A DNA stretch of 64,000 bases from Algoriphagus zhangzhouensis (GCF_900148515.1 NZ_FRXN01000003.1:226397-290396), one strand, 5' to 3'; positions 54,330 to 63,795 are shown, counted from the first letter of the stretch. Notes: generated by a model from the sequence alone, not told the origin. Program-made: numbers and translations.

Positions 54330-55070
54330 ATGATTAAATTCTTTAGAAAAATTAGACAAAACTTACTCTCTGAAGGTAAAACTGGAAAGTATTTAAAGTA
54401 TGCGATTGGAGAAATTGTACTTGTGGTTATTGGAATTTTAATTGCACTTCAAATCAATAATTGGAATAACAACAGAATAGAATACAAAATTGAAACGAAT
54501 ATTTTAAGTGAAATTCTAGTAAACCTTGAAAAGGATGTCATTAACCTTAACTTAAAGATTAAGTATAATAATGATAAAGCCAAACTCAACAGAGATGTGT
54601 TGGAGCATTTAGAACAGAGAACACCCTTAACTGATTCATTAAAATGGTCTTATGCTAGAATAATTGGAAGAGGTAATTTTGAACCAATAACTGTCGCTTA
54701 TGAAAATCTAAAATCTAAAGGAATAGACATCATTCATAATGATTCGCTCAGAATTGCTATTTCTGAATTGTATGATTTCAAATATTTCTACTTAACTGAA
54801 GATTTAAGGTCCGATTATGAGCATGTGAAATCATTGCATGAGACTGAAGCATATAAGAATATCAAGACAATATTTAGAGGTGATTTAGCCCAACGATGGG
54901 CAGAACCCGTAAACCTAGCAGAAATACAAAATAACATCTATTTTCAAGAAATATTAAAACAAGCTATTGGCTTTTATTCGTATATGAATAGTACTTATGA
55001 AAGAGGAATAAAAGAAAATATGGCAGTACAGAACCAAATTAAAAATGAATTAAAACAAAGAGAAAAATAA
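54330..55070 (+). CDS. DUF6090 family protein
   Basis: A 246-residue protein starting with the family signature MIKFFRKIRQNLLSEGKTGKYLKYAIGEIVLVVIGILIALQINNWNN: a basic stretch, one membrane helix (about residues 28-45), then a cytoplasmic or periplasmic helical part with alternate charged residues. DUF6090 proteins occur in many copies in Bacteroidota and have no known function. It is a single-gene cassette-like unit between site K and a half-site. Confidence 0.78.
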   Translation: MIKFFRKIRQNLLSEGKTGKYLKYAIGEIVLVVIGILIALQINNWNNNRIEYKIETNILSEILVNLEKDVINLNLKIKYNNDKAKLNRDVLEHLEQRTPLTDSLKWSYARIIGRGNFEPITVAYENLKSKGIDIIHNDSLRIAISELYDFKYFYLTEDLRSDYEHVKSLHETEAYKNIKTIFRGDLAQRWAEPVNLAEIQNNIYFQEILKQAIGFYSYMNSTYERGIKENMAVQNQIKNELKQREK

Positions 55071-55072
55071 CG

Positions 55073-55235
55073 AAAGCACAACAATGGATCCCCCTCTAAG
55101 TGTTTTTGCAACTACGCTTTCCTATTTTTTGAATTTGCAATTCATGATCCCCTCTGGATACAGTAGAATTATACTTAGAAAAAGATACCCTTCTATTCAT
55201 AGATTGTATCTACGCTATCTTATTGAAAAGAATCT
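55073..55235. repeat. attC-like half-site L and REP copy 4
   Basis: AAAGCACAACAATG (55073-55086) is the left end of an attC-like site, then a REP copy with TGCAACTACGCTTT, the GAATTTGCAATTC hairpin and a CAGTAGAATTATA middle starts at once. The rest of the site is gone, so the REP insertion probably destroyed it. Confidence 0.65.
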
Positions 55236-55433
55236 GAACCTCTTTACTTTTCAAGCTTTATTGTAAAATACTTAAATAGCCTATTCTGTAGAATAAATTA
55301 ATAATGGCTAATTGTGAAATAGACGAAATTCTTAATTTTGATTCTAAGAAATGACCGCTCCTTTTGAAAAAAGTTCTTTAGTGTTTAGCGGTCAATTTTA
55401 TTTGAGTTAAGTAATGAACAAAACATAAATAGA

Positions 55434-56015
55434 GTGCGCCATCATCCAATCTATAGCATAATAACTCTTTTTTTATTCTCCTTTCTTCTTCTTTCATGTT
55501 CTAATGATAGACCAGATATCATCCAGACTAAATCAGGATTATATGGATCTTCGGAAGGAAAATTTCTAGCAAAATTCCCACGTGAACCTGGTGTCAGTAT
55601 TCAAAACAATAGTTGGGGTTCTGAAAGCATCGAGACAGTCACTTTTAATACTAATTTAGGAGGCGAACACTATTATGTAGTTAGTTATACTGATTTGCCC
55701 AAAGCGATTTTGGAGTCATGGGATGTTGAAAGTTTGTTCGACCAGTCGACAAAAACAATGGCGGCAACTTTTGGAAATTTCTCGGTGAGTGAAAGGTCAG
55801 AAGTAAAACTTCATGGCTTTGAAAAATGTGTTAATTATACGCTGTCCTCTACTTCCAAAGATATTAACTCGGTCGTTTACTTACGATTAGCAAAAAACGG
55901 CACAAGGATTTATACGGTTTCTTTTGCTGGATTGCGCAGAATTCCCGAATCATCAAAAATCAATGAATTCATAGAAAGCTTTAGGCTTTATGAACCGAAT
56001 GAAACAGCAAAATAA
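55434..56015 (+). CDS. Lipoprotein of unknown function
   Basis: A 193-residue protein read from a GTG start, with a lipoprotein signal (LFSFLLLSCSND, Cys near 23). The mature part is beta-rich: SSEGKFLAKFPREPGVSIQ, HYYVVSYTDLP and TYTVSFAGLRR. It resembles small secreted Bacteroidota proteins with an unnamed fold. No attC-like core was found on either side. A REP copy follows 5 bases after the stop. Confidence 0.6.
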   Translation: MRHHPIYSIITLFLFSFLLLSCSNDRPDIIQTKSGLYGSSEGKFLAKFPREPGVSIQNNSWGSESIETVTFNTNLGGEHYYVVSYTDLPKAILESWDVESLFDQSTKTMAATFGNFSVSERSEVKLHGFEKCVNYTLSSTSKDINSVVYLRLAKNGTRIYTVSFAGLRRIPESSKINEFIESFRLYEPNETAK

Positions 56016-56019
56016 AAAG

Positions 56020-56112
56020 CCCCCTCTAAGCGTTTTTGAAACTACGCTTTCCTATTTCTTGAATTTGGAATTTATGATCAACTTGAGGCGCAGTAAAATT
56101 ATCCCAAGAGAG
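56020..56112. repeat. REP element, left part (copy 5)
   Basis: CCCCTCTAAGCGTTTTTGAAACTACGCTT, the TTGAATTTGGAATTTATGA hairpin and AACTTGAGGCGCAGTAAAATT, which equals the left part of the RAYT-bearing element (GAGGCGCAGTAGAATT). The right part is missing. Confidence 0.7.
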
Positions 56113-56298
56113 GAAAACCTTCCTAATTTACTGCCTCTGATTTTTCCCAAATGGATAAAATATCCCAGCACTCGACTAAATTACCTAAGAAATTCAGTCT
56201 GGCATTCTTTCTAGAATGTAGGAAAGGCTTAAATTTGATTAGAACAATAGTCCGAAGCCAAATACATTACAATTCTTTTTATCTAACCTTCTTTACCC

Positions 56299-56715
56299 AT
56301 GAGCGATTCTTCATCCAAACAAATCCACCAAGGCAGAAATATCAAACGCTTTCGTGAAATGCTGGGTATCAAACAGGAAGCATTAGCCTACGAACTGGGT
56401 GAAGACTGGAGCCAAAAGAAAATCTCTCTTTTGGAACAGAAAGAAGAAATAGAAGCTAGCCTTTTAAGCCAAATCGCTGAAGTATTGAAACTTCCTGTAG
56501 AAGCTTTCCAGAATTTCGACGAGGAACAAGCCGTGAATATTATTTCAAATACTTTTCATCATACTCAAGGTATTGTTAATTACAACCCAACTTTTCAGAA
56601 CAATCCCATCGACAAAATCATAGAGCTTCACGAGGAGAAAATTTCCTTATACGAGCGCATGCTCAAGGAAAAGGAAGAGATGATGCAGCGATTGGAAAAA
56701 TTGATCGGAAAGTAG
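56299..56715 (+). CDS. XRE-family HTH regulator with coiled-coil tail
   Basis: A 138-residue protein with an N-terminal helix-turn-helix of the XRE/Cro type (GRNIKRFREMLGIKQEALAYELGEDWSQKKISLLEQKEEI, residues 12-51) and a C-terminal coiled coil (LYERMLKEKEEMMQRLEKLI). Bacteroidota accessory regions contain many similar regulators. No antitoxin or toxin partner is adjacent; downstream lies only the tandem array. Confidence 0.78.
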   Translation: MSDSSSKQIHQGRNIKRFREMLGIKQEALAYELGEDWSQKKISLLEQKEEIEASLLSQIAEVLKLPVEAFQNFDEEQAVNIISNTFHHTQGIVNYNPTFQNNPIDKIIELHEEKISLYERMLKEKEEMMQRLEKLIGK

Positions 56716-56729
56716 AATATCCGAGTTTT

Positions 56730-57050
56730 CTCCAAGTTGAAGCAGGTGGCAATTGAATCTCAAATCTCCAATCTCTAAAATATCGAACATCGAATGATGG
56801 ATATTGAATAATGAAGATTTGGAAAGCCACTTCTATCGTCTATGGACTATGGACAATCTCTAATCTCTGAAATTTCGAACTTCGAATGATGAATTTTGAA
56901 TAATGAAGATTTGGAAAGCCACTTCTATCGTCTATGGACCATGGACAATCTCTAATCTCTCAATCTCCAATCTCTGAAATCTCGAATAATGAAGTTTAGA
57001 AACTGATTTCGTCTTTAGATAAACTTCCTACATCCTACCTCCAACTCTCC
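56730..57050. repeat. Tandem array of ~100-bp degenerate units (array 1)
   Basis: Units of about 92-105 bases share ATCGAACATCGAATGATGGATATTGAATAATGAAGATTTGGAAAGCCACTTC-type blocks (only the theme is given here) and 9-base TATGGACTA runs. No coding potential. Confidence 0.75.
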
Positions 57051-57115
57051 CCACTAAGCGTTTTTGTTACTACGCTTTCCTTTTTTTGAATTTGCAATTC
57101 ATGATCCCCAGCTAT
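57048..57115. repeat. REP element, left part (copy 6)
   Basis: CCCCACTAAGCGTTTTTGTTACTACGCTT and the GAATTTGCAATTC hairpin. It is followed at once by GATCCCCAGCTATC and array 2. Confidence 0.7.
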
Positions 57116-57117
57116 CT

Positions 57118-57450
57118 CGATAATTACCAAGACAGGTGGCAATCGAATCTCAAAATCTCCAATCTCTAAAATATCGAACATCGAATGATGGATATTGAAT
57201 AATGAAGATTTGGAAAGCCACTTCTATCTTTTTTGGACCATGGACAATCTCTAATCTCTCAATCTCTAATCTCTTAAATATCGAACATCGAATGATGAAT
57301 ATTGAATAATGAAGAATTGGAAACCCGCTTCTATCGTCTATGGACTATGGACAATCTCTATTCTCTAATTCTCCAATCTCTGAAATCGCGAATAATAAAG
57401 TTTAGAAACTGATTTCGTCTTTAGATAAACTTCCTACATCCTACCTCCAA
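57118..57450. repeat. Tandem array 2
   Basis: The same unit as array 1: blocks with ATCGAACATCGAATGATG and GGAAAGCCACTTCTATC, and a repeated TATGGACTATGGAC. It starts directly after a REP left part, as do the arrays at 60.0 and 63.8 kb. Confidence 0.75.
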
Positions 57451-57454
57451 CTCT

Positions 57455-57690
57455 CCCCACTAAGCGTTTCTGCGACTACGCTTTTTTATTTTCTTGAATT
57501 TGCAATTCAAAAGTCTTCCATCCAATTAGGTAATCAGATCCCTACTATTAGTGCAGTAGAATTATCCTTAGAAAAAGCTACACCTTCTTGGAGCCTTTAA
57601 ACCAAATAAATCCCGTGCATTTTTGTTGATCGTAGAAATATTAGGATGATTTGCAAAATCACCCAGCGCCAGAGTCTACGCCTAGATGAG
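57455..57690. repeat. REP element, complete non-coding form (copy 7)
   Basis: Both parts are present without a transposase: left CCCCACTAAGCGTTTCTGCGACTACGCTT and GAATTTGCAATTC, middle CAGTAGAATTATCCTTAG, right GATTTGCAAAATCACCCAGCGCCAGAGTC. A ~230-base miniature derivative of the RAYT element. Confidence 0.78.
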
Positions 57691-57745
57691 ATACTTGGGT
57701 TTCATATTCATTACTATCTGTTCAATACCCAAGTTGGAATAACGT

Positions 57746-58570
57746 TTACACTGCATTCCCATTTGGCCGGCTCAACAATTCTGTTGGACCGTAGCCAAAA
57801 TGTTTTTTGAAGGCATGGGAGAAATGGGACAGGTTCTCGAATCCTGTTTCATAACAGACATCTACCGGTCGTTTTTTCTTTTCGGTAAACTGATAATGGG
57901 CCAGCTCTAATCGTTTTTGGGTAAGCCAACGTTGCGGAGAAGTGTGGAATACCTTAACAAAATCCCTTTTAAAGGTGGAGAGGCTTCTTCCGGTCAGATA
58001 GCTGAATTTTTCAAGGGGGAGGTTAAACATGAAATTTTTCTCCATGTATTCGGTCAGTTCAATTTTCCCGGGTTCCTCAAAGTTTGCCAGTGTCTGATCA
58101 ATCCCGGGATCCACGGTTCTGAGAATATTGATTGCCTCGGTAATTTTTAGGGAGGCTAGCGTGGGAGGAAGATTATCCATTTCGAAATAGGGAATTAAAG
58201 AGGAGAGGCAACTGGAAAGCAAGGGGTGCTTGTTAAAATGATAGATTTTAGATGTTTCCCTGCTTTTAGGTTTGATGTCCAAGGGAGCATAAAACTCGCG
58301 TAAGCGGTCTGTTGACAGATGCATGACCACTGTTTGATGGGGCCTTCCATCCTTGGGGTAATTCAAAATAGTAGCCAGTTGATTTCTGGGAATCAGGAAA
58401 ATATCCCCTTCTCTGAAAACATAGGAAGCGTCTGCCTGGACAATCTTTGTTTCTCCGGAAATAAACCAAATCAACATATGTTGCCCGAACATCACGTCGG
58501 ATTTAAAAAACTTATCCTCATAACAGGAAAGTTTGATTTCTTCAGAAATGTATTTTGCTTGGTATTCCAT
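57746..58570 (-). CDS. AraC-family transcriptional regulator
   Basis: A 274-residue regulator with an N-terminal cupin-like sensing domain and a C-terminal double helix-turn-helix of the AraC type (FMFNLPLEKFSYLTGRSLSTFKRDF, KRPVDVCYETGFENLSHFSHAFKKHFGYGPTEL). It lies 163 bases downstream of the SDR gene at 58734-59726 on the same strand and may control it. The inducer is unknown. Confidence 0.85.
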   Translation of the reverse strand: MEYQAKYISEEIKLSCYEDKFFKSDVMFGQHMLIWFISGETKIVQADASYVFREGDIFLIPRNQLATILNYPKDGRPHQTVVMHLSTDRLREFYAPLDIKPKSRETSKIYHFNKHPLLSSCLSSLIPYFEMDNLPPTLASLKITEAINILRTVDPGIDQTLANFEEPGKIELTEYMEKNFMFNLPLEKFSYLTGRSLSTFKRDFVKVFHTSPQRWLTQKRLELAHYQFTEKKKRPVDVCYETGFENLSHFSHAFKKHFGYGPTELLSRPNGNAV

Positions 58571-58733
58571 ACCGATTCATTGTTTTAGACAAAAATGAGG
58601 TAATTAAATATAGCGAATATCCCGAACAGCGCTTTGTTTAAAAGTCCATTCAATCCCCAATCAGTGGAAGGGGAATCTCCCTTTCACTGATTGAGATGAG
58701 AATAAAGATCTTTTTCCAGAGGAACCATTTTTC

Positions 58734-59726
58734 TTAAACTGAAAAGGGTATTCCACAGGCCTTCTCACTCCAAGCCCAAAGACGTTGGGCATCAGCTTCA
58801 TGGAGAGAATAAGGTTTGACTCCTGAGCCTATTGTGTTTTCAGCTGCAATGGAAGCGACTTCTACATCTTCACAATATACACCTCCGATTCCATTAAATT
58901 GGGGGGATGTGGCGCACCATACAGTCGTTGCTGCCCCCTGGGGAATAGTTTTCAGTGAAGCCAAAACTTCTGGCTTCATCATACCCTTTTCATCCACAAA
59001 ACCCATTTTTTGAAATAATTCCAATGATGCTTCTCTGGCCAACTCTGTTCCTCCAATAGATCCGGGATGGAGACTATAGGCCCGAACACCATATTGCTGG
59101 GCTCGTTTATCCAACTCCATAGTAAATAAGTTACAGGCAGTTTTAGATTGACCATAAGCTTGGAGGGTATCGTATTCACGGGTATTGAAATTGGGATCTT
59201 CGAAATGAAAGGTTCCAAATTGATGTCCTTGAGAGGAAACATTGACCACACGGGCTCCCTTTGCTTTGAGAAGGGCTGGCCATAATCTAGCTGTCAATTG
59301 AAACTGCGCCAAATAGTTGGTCGCCAGTTGGGATTCGATACCCCTGCTATCCACTCGTAGAGGAACCCACATGATTCCGGCATTATTGATCAAGATGTGA
59401 AGTAGGCTTCCAGAAGTGATAAAGCTTTCAGCAAAGGCATCTATGGATTCATGATTCATTAAATCCATACGGTGGATTTCAATATTGGGAATTCCATCGA
59501 GATTTCGCCTAGCTTTTTCCAGATCACGTGCCGGAACGATTACTGAAGCTCCAGCCTGAGCCAATGTTTTACTAGTTTCCAGTCCGATACCTGTATTTCC
59601 ACCGGTCACGATTGCGACCTTACCTGTAAGATCAATTCCTTGGATCACTTCATCCGTAATTGAAATTGCTGAAAAGCCCGAGCCAATCGGCTTCTGTAAG
59701 GCTCCTTGATAATTATTCTGATTCAT
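58734..59726 (-). CDS. SDR family oxidoreductase (retinol-dehydrogenase-like)
   Basis: About 330 residues from the ATG at 59726 (a TTG further upstream is less likely). Rossmann marks TGGNTGIGLET and NNAGI, a serine in VNVSSQGH and YGQSKTA as the Tyr-Lys pair. Longer than classical SDRs, like the WW-domain oxidoreductase or protochlorophyllide-reductase-like branch. It probably reduces a carbonyl. An AraC regulator is next on the same strand, suggesting induction by an effector. Confidence 0.8.
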   Translation of the reverse strand: MNQNNYQGALQKPIGSGFSAISITDEVIQGIDLTGKVAIVTGGNTGIGLETSKTLAQAGASVIVPARDLEKARRNLDGIPNIEIHRMDLMNHESIDAFAESFITSGSLLHILINNAGIMWVPLRVDSRGIESQLATNYLAQFQLTARLWPALLKAKGARVVNVSSQGHQFGTFHFEDPNFNTREYDTLQAYGQSKTACNLFTMELDKRAQQYGVRAYSLHPGSIGGTELAREASLELFQKMGFVDEKGMMKPEVLASLKTIPQGAATTVWCATSPQFNGIGGVYCEDVEVASIAAENTIGSGVKPYSLHEADAQRLWAWSEKACGIPFSV

Positions 59727-59940
59727 CGTATTAGTAGTTTTTAAATAGTGATGAAGCAAAAGTAGTGTGGGAAGCGCTCCCTAACTTTGTTTAAAAGTTC
59801 AAGTTTGCTTTGTTCAAAAGTTCAAAAAAAGTCAGCTCTCTGTTAGTCTCATGAATTAATCCTTGGAAAATTGAGTAACTGAACATTGCCATTGAAAATG
59901 GAATTAAAACTATAAATTACTATCTTCTTCAAATTTAGTC

Positions 59941-60000
59941 CCCCACTAAGCGTTTATGTTACTACGCTTTCCTATTTCCCTGAATTTGGAATTTATGATA
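59941..60000. repeat. REP element, left part (copy 8)
   Basis: CCCCACTAAGCGTTTATGTTACTACGCTT and TGAATTTGGAATTTATGA. It is followed directly by the array at 60020. Confidence 0.7.
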
Positions 60001-60019
60001 CCCAGCTATCCCAATAATT

Positions 60020-60655
60020 ACCGGGACATGCGGCAATCGAATCTCAAAATCTCCAATCTCAAATTCTCTAAATCTCTAATAATGAAGATTTGGAATGCCG
60101 CTTCTATCGTCTTTGGACCATGGACTATGGACTAAGGAAAATCTCTATTCTCTCAATCTCCAATCTCTTAAATATCGAACACCGAATGAAGAATATTGAA
60201 TAATGAAGATTTGGAAAGCCACTTCTATCGTCTATGGCCTATGGACTATGGACTATGGACAATCTCTAATCTCTCAATCTCCATTCTCTAAAATATCGAA
60301 CACCGAATGATGAATATTGAATAATGAAGATTTGGAAAGCCACTTCTATCGTCTATTGACCAAGGACTATGGACAATCTCTATTCTCTAAATCTCCAATC
60401 TCTAAAATATCGAACATCGAATGATGAATTTTGAATAATGAAGATTTGGAAAGCCACTTCTATCGTTTTTGGACCATGGACTATAGACCATGGACAATCT
60501 CTATTCTCTCAATCTCTAATCTCTTAAATATCGAACACCGAATGATGAATTTTGAATAATGAATATTTGGAAAGCCACTTCTATCGTCTATGGACTATGG
60601 ACAATGGACTATGGACAATCTCTAATCTCTCAATCTCTAATAATGAAGATTGGAT
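60020..60655. repeat. Tandem array 3
   Basis: At least five units; the ATATCGAAC-type landmark recurs near 60173, 60294, 60408 and 60528, so spacing is 114-121 bases. Internal 9-base TATGGACTA runs. Same family as arrays 1, 2 and 4. Confidence 0.8.
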
Positions 60656-60958
60656 TACCAGTTTGCGAACAAGAGCTTTTCTGGAAAAGCAATCCCATGT
60701 AAATAGAATATTATTCCCTATCCTGATATAGGTAAGGCCTATTCATCCATACTCGCCTCCCTATAGGTAGATCTAGCTATCATCAGATTTATTCAATCCA
60801 TATCATGACCAATCCAAAATCAATCATAATGCAATCCTTAAACAATAATGGATTGCTCAAACATTGATCATTAATTAGTGAAAATTAAATATTTCTTTGA
60901 TTTGTTTTATAGTTACATCAAAATGAACTATATTACTCTATAAGCAAACACTGGGAGA

Positions 60959-61627
60959 ATGGCTAGAGTGATAAGTTCTTTTTTGGAAGGAGTATCAGGA
61001 AGTTTAGGTGAACTGGTCATTTATAAAGTGGGAGGAAAAACCTATATCCGTAAAAAGCCCGGAAAACAAAGCAAGTCTACCAAAGCAAGAACTTCCGAAA
61101 GGAAACGCCACTCACAGTCGGTCCATACCCAAGCTCATAGATTTCTGAGAAACATCACGCCTATTCTACGTTTTGGCTATCAAAACTACGAGGATGGTGC
61201 TAGAAAAGCCTATCATGCTGCCGTGTCTTATACTATGAAAAACTCCTTTAAGTTTGAAGGCAAGGGTGCTTCAAAAGTACTGGATATCAGCTTGGTAAAA
61301 GTAAGTCGGGGAAACCTTCTGGGGCCTCAAGAACCTAAAGTCGAACGGGTAACTGAAGGAGTAAAATTCTCTTGGACAAATAATTCCTGGCAGTCTTCAG
61401 CAAGTCCTTATGATCATGTTTTTGTTTTTCTACTTTCGATAGAAGGAGTTCTTAGCGGTTCATTATGGGAATTTCTCGGGAATATCAGAGAAAAAGAAAG
61501 CCATATCCTTCCTCTTTCAAATGTCCAAGACGACAGAAAATGGCATGCCTGGATTGCCTTCAGCCAAGCAAATCCCTGGACTAAAAAAAGGGAATTGTCA
61601 GATTCAGTTTATCTGGGGATAGTGTGA
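60959..61627 (+). CDS. DUF6266 family protein
   Basis: A 222-residue protein starting MARVISSFLEGVSGSLGELVIYKVGGKTYIRKKPGKQSKSTKA, the N-terminal pattern of DUF6266, which is found in many copies in Bacteroidota. It is rich in basic residues at the N-terminus and beta-like later (VKFSWTNNS, YDHVFVFLLSI). Known members are uncharacterised; a phage-like or surface role has been guessed but is not shown here. No signal peptide. Confidence 0.75.
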   Translation: MARVISSFLEGVSGSLGELVIYKVGGKTYIRKKPGKQSKSTKARTSERKRHSQSVHTQAHRFLRNITPILRFGYQNYEDGARKAYHAAVSYTMKNSFKFEGKGASKVLDISLVKVSRGNLLGPQEPKVERVTEGVKFSWTNNSWQSSASPYDHVFVFLLSIEGVLSGSLWEFLGNIREKESHILPLSNVQDDRKWHAWIAFSQANPWTKKRELSDSVYLGIV

Positions 61628-61737
61628 TGTTTATTTATTTCTATCTCGACCATGTTCCGCGGAGACAGGGACCTCAGCATATAAAGGAGATAAGCACCAA
61701 AGTAGAAATCATTATCCCAACCCTACCCTTCACTGCA

Positions 61738-62550
61738 ATGAAAAAATTACTTTTTGTGATATTATTAATTCCATCATTAGGCTTTGGACAAAAAGCTAAT
61801 TCTGAACTGGAATTTGAAATAAAATCATTAAAAAACAAAAGTGAAATAGAAAACTATTGGACTTCCATTCATAAAGACGATCAATCTGTAAGAGGGAAGG
61901 TATCAGATGAGCAAAGACAAATGGACAGGCAAAACATCAAAAAGATGGTTTTGATGTTTAAATATCATGGCTACCCTTCGGGATTTTGTTACGGTTGTAA
62001 TCCAAAGTCAGAATTCACTAACAACTTTACGCCTAACATTGTAATAACCCATAATCTTGTAAATGAAGTTTCCGAGTTTATGCTACCTATTTTAAACAAG
62101 GCTTACAATGATGGAATAGCAAATGAGTGGTGGTATATTCATAACCTCAGAGGAATGCTTAGAGCAAGATATGGAAGGGATTTATACGAAAAAACTAAAG
62201 AAAATATCCCCCAATATTTAGAAAAGCTAAAACCATTTGTAAAAGACAGCATCTCCTATGATTTGAGCATTATTGATTCCTTATATGAAAATTATGACCG
62301 TAACTTAAATTCAATTTTAATATCCGATAGAATTTTCAGCAAGAAGCAAGGAGGAATCAGACATAATATTTACAAAACAAAAGAAGGTAAATTATTCTGG
62401 CAACAAGTTTACTCTGATGACTCATTTCATTTTCCAATTGAAATTTATTACGAGCCAAAAAGTAATCAATTAAGATATGGACTGTTCGACGATGTGGTGA
62501 TAAATGAGATCTTGGTAAATAATATTCCGAAAATCACATCCGAAAATTAA
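61738..62550 (+). CDS. Secreted hypothetical protein
   Basis: About 270 residues from the ATG at 61738, which begins a signal peptide (LLFVILLIPSLGFGQ); an earlier in-frame start would add an unlikely charged leader. The mature part is helical and charged: DDQSVRGKVSDEQRQMDRQNIKKMV, HNLVNEVSEFMLPILNKAYNDG, LRGMLRARYGRDLYEK. It distantly resembles DUF6624 proteins, but the match is not firm. A REP copy starts 4 bases after the stop. Confidence 0.6.
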   Translation: MKKLLFVILLIPSLGFGQKANSELEFEIKSLKNKSEIENYWTSIHKDDQSVRGKVSDEQRQMDRQNIKKMVLMFKYHGYPSGFCYGCNPKSEFTNNFTPNIVITHNLVNEVSEFMLPILNKAYNDGIANEWWYIHNLRGMLRARYGRDLYEKTKENIPQYLEKLKPFVKDSISYDLSIIDSLYENYDRNLNSILISDRIFSKKQGGIRHNIYKTKEGKLFWQQVYSDDSFHFPIEIYYEPKSNQLRYGLFDDVVINEILVNNIPKITSEN

Positions 62551-63039
62551 AAGGCCCCACTAAGCATTTCTGCGACTACGCTTTTTTATTTCTTGAATTT
62601 GGAATTCATGATCCACTCTGGATCCAGTAGAATTAAACCTAGAAAAAGCTATACTTTCCTGGAGCCTTTAAACCAAATGAATCTCGACCATTGTAATGGA
62701 TTGTAGGGATATTAGGGTGATTTGCAAAATCAGCCAGCGCCAGTATTTGATGTTTGCTTCATCTAAATAATATGGATTCTAACGGGTAAAACACCTGATT
62801 TAAAATAAAAAACCGGGATCAACAAACGTACCTTTGAATAGCAAGAAATAACTTAAGCGAAAATTGATCTTCCAGGACAGGGTTCTTTTTGGTTCAGATC
62901 TTAAAACGAGCTGGCTTATTTCATGAGAACTAAAAGTAATTGCTCGTTCTCGCCAACTTCTGAAAATTTTACGTATTATCAGTTTGGTGCATACTCGCAA
63001 AGTTAAGTACTAACCCACGCAACTACTAATAGCCGAGTC
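62551..63039. other. Intergenic region with REP copy 9
   Basis: The REP copy fills 62555-62743; the remainder is AT-rich with no gene seen. The last ~50 bases read as the right end of an attC-like site. Confidence 0.5.
62555..62743. repeat. REP element, complete non-coding form (copy 9)
   Basis: Left CCCCACTAAGCATTTCTGCGACTACGCTT, hairpin GAATTTGGAATTC, middle CAGTAGAATTAAACCTAG, right GGGTGATTTGCAAAATCAGCC with one mismatch in the hairpin. Same plan as the copy at 57455. Confidence 0.75.
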
Positions 63040-63048
63040 GTTGGCAGC
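63040..63048 (+). repeat. attC-like right core M
   Basis: Core GTTGGCAGC directly precedes the gene at 63053. Its first eight bases are the exact reverse complement of CTGCCAAC at 63528-63535. The left part of this site is not clear. Confidence 0.55.
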
Positions 63049-63052
63049 AATT

Positions 63053-63544
63053 ATGTTAGATCGTAGAGGAATAATTTTTGTTGAAAAGCATAAAGCTGGA
63101 ATCTCAATAGTTTCAGCCGCTATTTGGATCACAATTAGCATCCTCCTGTGGTGGATTTTTGTTCAGAGTTTAGGGCAATTGAGCGTTGGGATTGAAGTAC
63201 AAGGAAAATTATTTCAGCTATCAATTCTGGTTCTTTTATTTCTAGCGTTCTTTTCGATCCGTTTTATCTTAAACATCTCATATAAAATCGACCTAATTAA
63301 TGATGTTATTACAATTCGAAATCACTATCCATTTTGGACTAAGAGTAAATCTGAAAGAATTATAGTAAAAGAAATAATTGAAATCAAACAGGATAAAACC
63401 TATACTAACTCACTTAACCTGATAGTCAAGATTAACAAAAGAAAAATTGTCCTTTTTAACAACCTACACAGATCGGATATTGGGAATGAGATTAGGTTTT
63501 TGACTGACCACGCTTTTCGTGACATAACTGCCAACAAGCCATAA
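63053..63544 (+). CDS. Small membrane protein on a cassette
   Basis: About 163 residues from the ATG at 63053. Two membrane helices near residues 20-41 and 55-75, then a soluble part IDLINDVITIRNHYPFWTKSKSERIIVKEIIEI resembling bacterial PH-domain-like membrane proteins. No family is firm. The cores on both sides of the gene are exactly complementary (8 of 8), so it looks like a single-gene cassette. Confidence 0.6.
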   Translation: MLDRRGIIFVEKHKAGISIVSAAIWITISILLWWIFVQSLGQLSVGIEVQGKLFQLSILVLLFLAFFSIRFILNISYKIDLINDVITIRNHYPFWTKSKSERIIVKEIIEIKQDKTYTNSLNLIVKINKRKIVLFNNLHRSDIGNEIRFLTDHAFRDITANKP

Positions 63545-63645
63545 GAATGCAGTTTGCTGTGCTACTAAATAACCTAAGTGGTATTTTAGTTCCTCCGGGA
63601 CACATCTTGAGGAAACGGTAATTGCAAACCGCACTTAATAGTGAA
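63528..63645 (+). repeat. attC-like site N
   Basis: Left core CTGCCAAC (63528-63535) starts inside the end of the coding sequence. TGCAGTTTGC and GCAAACCGCA form arms of an inverted repeat about 60 bases apart. The right core is not clear. The site is followed by a REP copy (63727). Confidence 0.5.
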
Positions 63646-63726
63646 ACTTTACCCCTTTCCAATCTGAAATTGAAGATGTTTTACTAAATCATCACCACTC
63701 CTCTTCTTATTTCTCGTACTCAATAT

Positions 63727-63795
63727 CCCCACTAAGCGTAGTTTGAAACTACGCTTTTTTATTTCTTGAATTAGGAATTCATGATCCCCTGCTAT
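63727..63795. repeat. REP element, left part (copy 10)
   Basis: CCCCACTAAGCGTAGTTTGAAACTACGCTT and the GAATTAGGAATTC hairpin. It is followed by the same CTATCCCGATAATTACCGGG hairpin and tandem units as other arrays. Confidence 0.7.

Larger units (their letters stand above)
59727..60958. other. Long repeat-filled intergenic region
   Basis: Apart from REP copy 8 (59941-60000) and tandem array 3 (60020-60655), nothing is recognised. The last 300 bases are AT-rich, with no promoter-like box beyond weak candidates. Confidence 0.55.

Noticed and set aside
56730..57450. Possible CRISPR array
   Set aside because: Units of 92-121 bases vary in length and are similar throughout, without constant short repeats and unique spacers; no cas genes are present.
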